Source of the DNA: Lytechinus pictus
Lineage: Eukaryota > Echinodermata > Echinoidea > Temnopleuroida > Toxopneustidae
Reading direction: 5' to 3'
Assembly (NCBI RefSeq): GCF_037042905.1
Contig: NW_026974140.1
Span: 16,046,001 to 16,110,000 of the forward strand
DNA length: 64,000 nt
The notes below the pieces were generated by a model that saw only the letters and a list, made by a program, of their open reading frames with translations, was not told where the DNA came from and made no database searches. The translations under genes and the position numbers were made by a program. This document shows positions 61,841-64,000 of this stretch, piece by piece (the stretch's first letter is position 1; every line of letters starts with the position of its first letter).

Positions 61841-62813
61841 CATCCGATTATCTTCAAGTCCAATCTACATAAGTAACGCAATTCACAGTCATCACAATTA
61901 GGAAGTTGTAAAAAAATGAAATACTGAAATAATTCCTGCGAACTCGGGTAATTTTGCTTTAAATTTTTCGTTGAAAATATAAAAATATAGGCGATTCACA
62001 GAATAGAAATAAGAAATTAAACATCATTATATCGTTAACAAAATGTTAATATTTTTATCGTTATCATTTTCGTTGGTTATCTTGTTCAATCATTTCGATG
62101 TATAAATCCATTGTTGTGTTTTTGAGACTTGGCAATTAAAATCAGTTAAAATTTATCAACTTCGATCAATGAATTGACTAAGTTAACTTGAGTGCAGACT
62201 AAAAAACTTTACACCTTAGAACTACTAATTAATGAAAGTATTTGTCATGAACACAACTGAAAATTTTGGCCTTTTTAAATGAAAACCTAACTTCACATTT
62301 GTTTAATATTGTGAAAACAATAATCAAATTTTATATTTCCCAAATTTTTATTTCCCCCCCCCCCATTTTTTCGCTCTTTTTGCTTGTTCGTGGAAACTTT
62401 GGGTCCAAGCCCCACCCACGTACAGTGCCGACAATATTAAGGCCTCATCGTAGAACTGAAATCAAAGAGTCGGAAATAAAACAGAGAAAATGATAAGGGG
62501 ATCAGTATCATGGAAAAAAGAAGTTAATGGGAACAAGAAATGTGAATTGAAAAGGGAGATCAATCAGTAAAGAGAGAAAGTGAAAGAAATGAAGGGGAAC
62601 TGCACTGCAAAAGAATGAAAAAAAAAACCAGAAAAAGTACTGCAAGTGTACAGAACTCTTTTAGACCTATACCAATAATTATTGCTTTATGAGCAGGATT
62701 CAGATTTGAACTTTAGTTTTATCATATACATTTATTTTGAACATGCTTGTTCTTTTCATCCCCATTTTGAAATACAGGTGCGGTGGAACTGGATCGAGGA
62801 TGGGCAGGGTGAC
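61841..62813. other. Non-coding interval, no gene seen
   Basis: AT-rich, with a C run near 62355 and purine-rich sequence at 62480-62640. Confidence 0.5.
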
Positions 62814-62817
62814 TTAA

Positions 62818-63410
62818 AGGAATAGTCCATGCAGGCTGAAAGTATTTATAGCTTAATAAATAGAGTAGAATTCAATTAGCAAAATGTCAAAAATTTCATC
62901 AAAATCGGATAACAAATAACAAAGTTATTGAATTTTAAAGTTAAGCAATATTTTGTGAAAACAGTCGTCATGAATATTCATTAGGTGGGCTGATTATGTC
63001 ACATCCCCACTTGTTCTTTTGTATTTTATTATATGAAATTAGGTTTATTCAAATTTTTTCCTCCAAAATTAGAACTAGAAAAATTGGATTGACACTCTGA
63101 TTTAGTGCATTAGATATTTATTGCTGCAACTTATTTCACTATAAGGGAGACATATTATTCACACAAGTATAAAATAATGAAAAAAATTATGAGTTTATGT
63201 AATAACATAAGAAAACGGAAAGTGGAGGTGTGACATCATCAGCCCACCTAATGAATATTCATGACGACTGTTTTCACAAAATGTTGCTGAACTTTAAACT
63301 TTAATAACTTTATTATTTGTTATCCGATTTTGATGAAATTTTCGGCATTTTGCTCAGTGAATTCTACTCTATGTATTAAGATATAAATATTTCCAGCCCG
63401 AACCATCCCT
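62818..63410. mobile_element. Intact TTAA palindromic MITE (reference for the split copy at 1-4390)
   Basis: TTAA at 62814-62817 and 63411-63414. Arms pair across the whole length (AGGAATAGTCCATGC.., AAAATCGGATAACAAATAA.AAAGTTATT, ATGAATATTCAT.AGGTGGGCTGAT). Confidence 0.85.
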
Positions 63411-63439
63411 TTAATTGCTCACCCAAAGTTCAACCCAGT

Positions 63440-64000
63440 AGGGTCAAATAAAATATACCTTTCTTTAAATGGAAAATGCCACTTTTTTAAATGGAATGTA
63501 CCCTTTTTCAAAACCAAATACCCTTTTTGAAATAAAACATAATACATTTTTTGTTATAAAATCGCATAGTTTTGGGCTCGCGCTTCGCGCTCACATCAAT
63601 TATTGTTTAGTAAGGTACCCAACATGTTCATGGTTACAAAAATGCGAATGCTTCAATGTCCAGTTTTCATGCAGGTTGGAATATTACAAATTTTTGGCTC
63701 CCCGCGCTCGCATTATTCGATTGGTGGGATATGTATCCTAATCATGAGTCACTATAAGTACGGTCCTTAACAAGCTCTTTTTCTTGAGTATTGAATATTT
63801 CAGCCCGCGCTCGCGTTAATGCTTTAGTTAGATTCACATGTTTTTCCTAATCAAAAAGTTTGAGCTCGCGATTCACGCTCGCAAAGATGCCCTTTTAACT
63901 GTAATTAGTGCCATAATTGACTAATTTACCAAAAGCGAGTTTTACAACTTCGGATCATTGGAAATTTTTCAAACAAATAAAGCCTAAATATAATAGGCCA
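63440..64000 (+). repeat. GCTCGCG mirror-repeat stretch, partial element
   Basis: CTCGCGCTTCGCGCTC at about 63578, and weaker units near 63705, 63805 and 63865, separated by 100-130 bases of AT-rich sequence. The element continues beyond the window edge. Confidence 0.7.

Overview
The window is animal nuclear DNA: intron-containing genes with GT-AG splice sites, signal-peptide and type II membrane proteins, and a very dense load of DNA transposons, palindromic MITEs, SINEs and non-LTR retrotransposons. The repeat types (mirror-symmetric GCTCGCGCTTCGCGCTCG arrays, TTAA-flanked palindromic MITEs, tRNA-headed SINEs ending in ATT repeats), together with genes for motile cilia and the sarcoglycan complex, suggest a marine invertebrate deuterostome. 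An echinoderm is my best guess, by inference only.

Three host genes can be assembled exon by exon in consistent reading phase. (1) A three-exon plus-strand gene (27065-35827, 191 codons) encodes a secreted, N-domain-only TIMP/netrin-like (NTR) protein. It carries all six N-TIMP cysteines, then an acidic linker and a hydrophobic C-terminus. (2) A plus-strand DNAAF6 (PIH1D3) dynein-arm assembly factor has six coding exons (42195-48163, 188 codons). (3) A minus-strand beta-sarcoglycan SGCB has seven coding exons (60557 down to 53834, 315 codons). DNAAF6 and SGCB are convergent. The 5.7 kb between them holds a decayed Ty3/Gypsy gag-protease remnant that is itself interrupted by a MITE.

The rest is transposon-on-transposon stratigraphy. 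At 1-4390 a TTAA palindromic MITE was split by a hAT-like element (265-4140, 8-bp TSD TTTACACA), which contains a smaller hAT-like element (800-1135) and a foldback element (2211-4058, 5-bp TSD). At 5.07-12.49 kb two inverted TTGGTCTAAT minisatellite arrays bracket a 5'-truncated non-LTR reverse transcriptase and an 8.07-11.81 kb terminal-inverted-repeat element that holds further insertions. A composite of one TIR element inside a hAT-like element occurs twice in opposite orientation (13312-15774 and 22884-25347), each copy with its own perfect 8-bp TSD. A second non-LTR element with an apurinic endonuclease domain lies at 17.17-20.14 kb. The TIMP-like introns hold a MULE-like palindrome, a 1.7 kb foldback whose core is a train of ATTATTTATAAATAAT hairpins, and a GTCTCRCCTGCRTA-ended repeat. 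That last family recurs in introns of all three genes and carries in almost every unit a perfect AGGTCA-A-AGGTCA (DR1) nuclear-receptor-type site.

I found no bacterial operon, CRISPR array or integrated virus. The most interesting items are the N-domain-only TIMP-like protein with its acidic tail, the DR1-bearing repeat family inside host introns, the mirror-symmetric repeat arrays, and the nested insertions with preserved target-site duplications.
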